Source: Gammaproteobacteria bacterium RBG_16_57_12 (GTDB taxonomy: Bacteria > Pseudomonadota > Gammaproteobacteria > RBG-16-57-12). Taken from it: 8,722 bases of DNA. The DNA is taken from positions 9,519 through 18,240 of the forward strand of contig MGXL01000129.1 in NCBI GenBank assembly GCA_001801365.1, given 5' to 3'. Position numbers and translations under genes: made by a program. Shown here in pieces: positions 8,240 to 8,722 of the stretch. The notes under the pieces are model-generated. The model was given only the letters and a program-made list of their open reading frames with translations, was not told the DNA's origin and ran no database searches. Every line of letters starts with the position of its first letter. Position 1 is the first letter of the stretch.

Positions 8240-8722
8240 TCAGCGTTTCCTTCCTGATAGAGCCGCAGGGCGAAACGCAGGTCCTCCCAGGCCTTGGCCT
8301 TGTCCGGGAGATTGCGCAGCAGGTAGGCCGGGTGATAGGTCACCACCAGGGGAGTTCCGGTCACCCCGTAGTGATGGACCTTGCCGCGCAGGCGGGCCAG
8401 GGTGGCATCGGTCCTGAGCAGGTTTTGTGCGGCGATGCGCCCCAGAGCGACAATGATCTTTGGCTGTACCAGGGCAACCTGGCGTTGCAGATAGGCCTCG
8501 CATTCCCTGGCCTCTTCCGGGTTGGGATCGCGATTGCCGGGGGGGCGGCACTTGAGGATATTGGCGATATAGACCTGCTCCCTGGCCAGGCCCATGGCGC
8601 GCAGCATGGCGTTCAGCAATTGTCCGGCCCGTCCAACGAAGGGCTCACCCTGGCGGTCTTCCTCGGCGCCCGGGGCCTCGCCGATGAACAGCCAGCCGGC
8701 CCGGGTATTACCCACGCCCAGC
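8236..8722 (-). CDS. Uracil-DNA glycosylase, family 4-like [4Fe-4S] type (partial, 5' end outside window)
   Basis: Only the C-terminal 161 residues are present; the frame runs off the right edge, so the true start is not visible. The GTG at 8713-8715 is an internal Val codon (reading [18 protein letters not shown]), not a start. The motif 1 region [20 protein letters not shown] and the late HPAYLLR box are typical of family 4 uracil-DNA glycosylases, which excise uracil arising from cytosine deamination. The Cys in [12 protein letters not shown] and the Cys in ARECEAYL are 16 residues apart and match the third and fourth iron-sulfur ligands of that family; the first two would lie in the missing N-terminus. 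Family 5 enzymes have a different motif 1, so family 4 is favoured. Some databases label such proteins phage-type DNA polymerase-related. The stop overlaps the rimI start (ATGA), implying one transcript. Confidence 0.92.
   Translation of the reverse strand, partial: LGVGNTRAGWLFIGEAPGAEEDRQGEPFVGRAGQLLNAMLRAMGLAREQVYIANILKCRPPGNRDPNPEEARECEAYLQRQVALVQPKIIVALGRIAAQNLLRTDATLARLRGKVHHYGVTGTPLVVTYHPAYLLRNLPDKAKAWEDLRFALRLYQEGNAE

Noticed and set aside
7384..8257. Plus-strand open frames opposite miaA and rimI (7384-7833 and 7790-8257)
   Set aside because: They are antisense to intact conserved genes, lack protein-like composition, and have no convincing ribosome sites.
8713..8715. GTG as start of the glycosylase
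   Set aside because: It falls inside the conserved region just before the GEAPG motif; the reading frame is open to the window edge and the family has a longer N-terminus with two cysteines.

Overview
The window is a conserved housekeeping locus of a gammaproteobacterium, read entirely on the minus strand from the right edge to the left. The order in the direction of transcription is uracil-DNA glycosylase (cut by the right edge), rimI, miaA, hfq, hflX, hflK, hflC, a small DUF2065 (YjeT-like) membrane protein, hisZ and purA. The miaA-hfq-hflX-hflK-hflC-yjeT-purA series is a classic gammaproteobacterial arrangement. The insertion of hisZ between the DUF2065 gene and purA, the 80-residue Hfq without a long C-terminal tail, and the 289-residue HflC resemble Pseudomonas and purple-sulfur/Chromatiales-type gammaproteobacteria rather than enterobacteria. 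Genus cannot be assigned from this window.

Right part (about 6775-8722): a family 4-like uracil-DNA glycosylase missing its N-terminus overlaps rimI by four bases (ATGA). rimI encodes the ribosomal protein S18 N-acetyltransferase, and miaA, the tRNA A37 dimethylallyltransferase, follows after 25 nt. In E. coli and Pseudomonas the gene before miaA is mutL; here it is rimI, the main departure from the textbook order.

Middle (2906-6774): a 144-nt AT-rich leader precedes hfq. It holds a 9-bp direct repeat flanking a 14-bp palindrome, and A-R-N triplets next to and over the Shine-Dalgarno, which suggests Hfq binds its own message. Then come the ribosome-associated GTPase hflX (TTG start with a very strong Shine-Dalgarno) and hflK-hflC. 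The last two overlap as TAATG and encode the membrane partners of the FtsH protease. A hairpin and a promoter-like sequence lie between hflX and hflK.

Left part (1-2905): a clear intrinsic terminator just after hflC separates the hfq-hfl genes from a DUF2065-hisZ-purA group. HisZ is the regulatory HisRS-like subunit of ATP phosphoribosyltransferase, and PurA is adenylosuccinate synthetase. hisZ and purA are two bases apart. Positions 1-58, after the purA stop, show nothing I can name.

The genes are packed tightly and no gene-free stretch exceeds 300 bases. I see no mobile element, CRISPR array, tRNA or rRNA. I do not see a new biological system; the points worth a second look are regulatory (hfq leader, terminator after hflC, hflKC promoter) and gene order (glycosylase-rimI before miaA).
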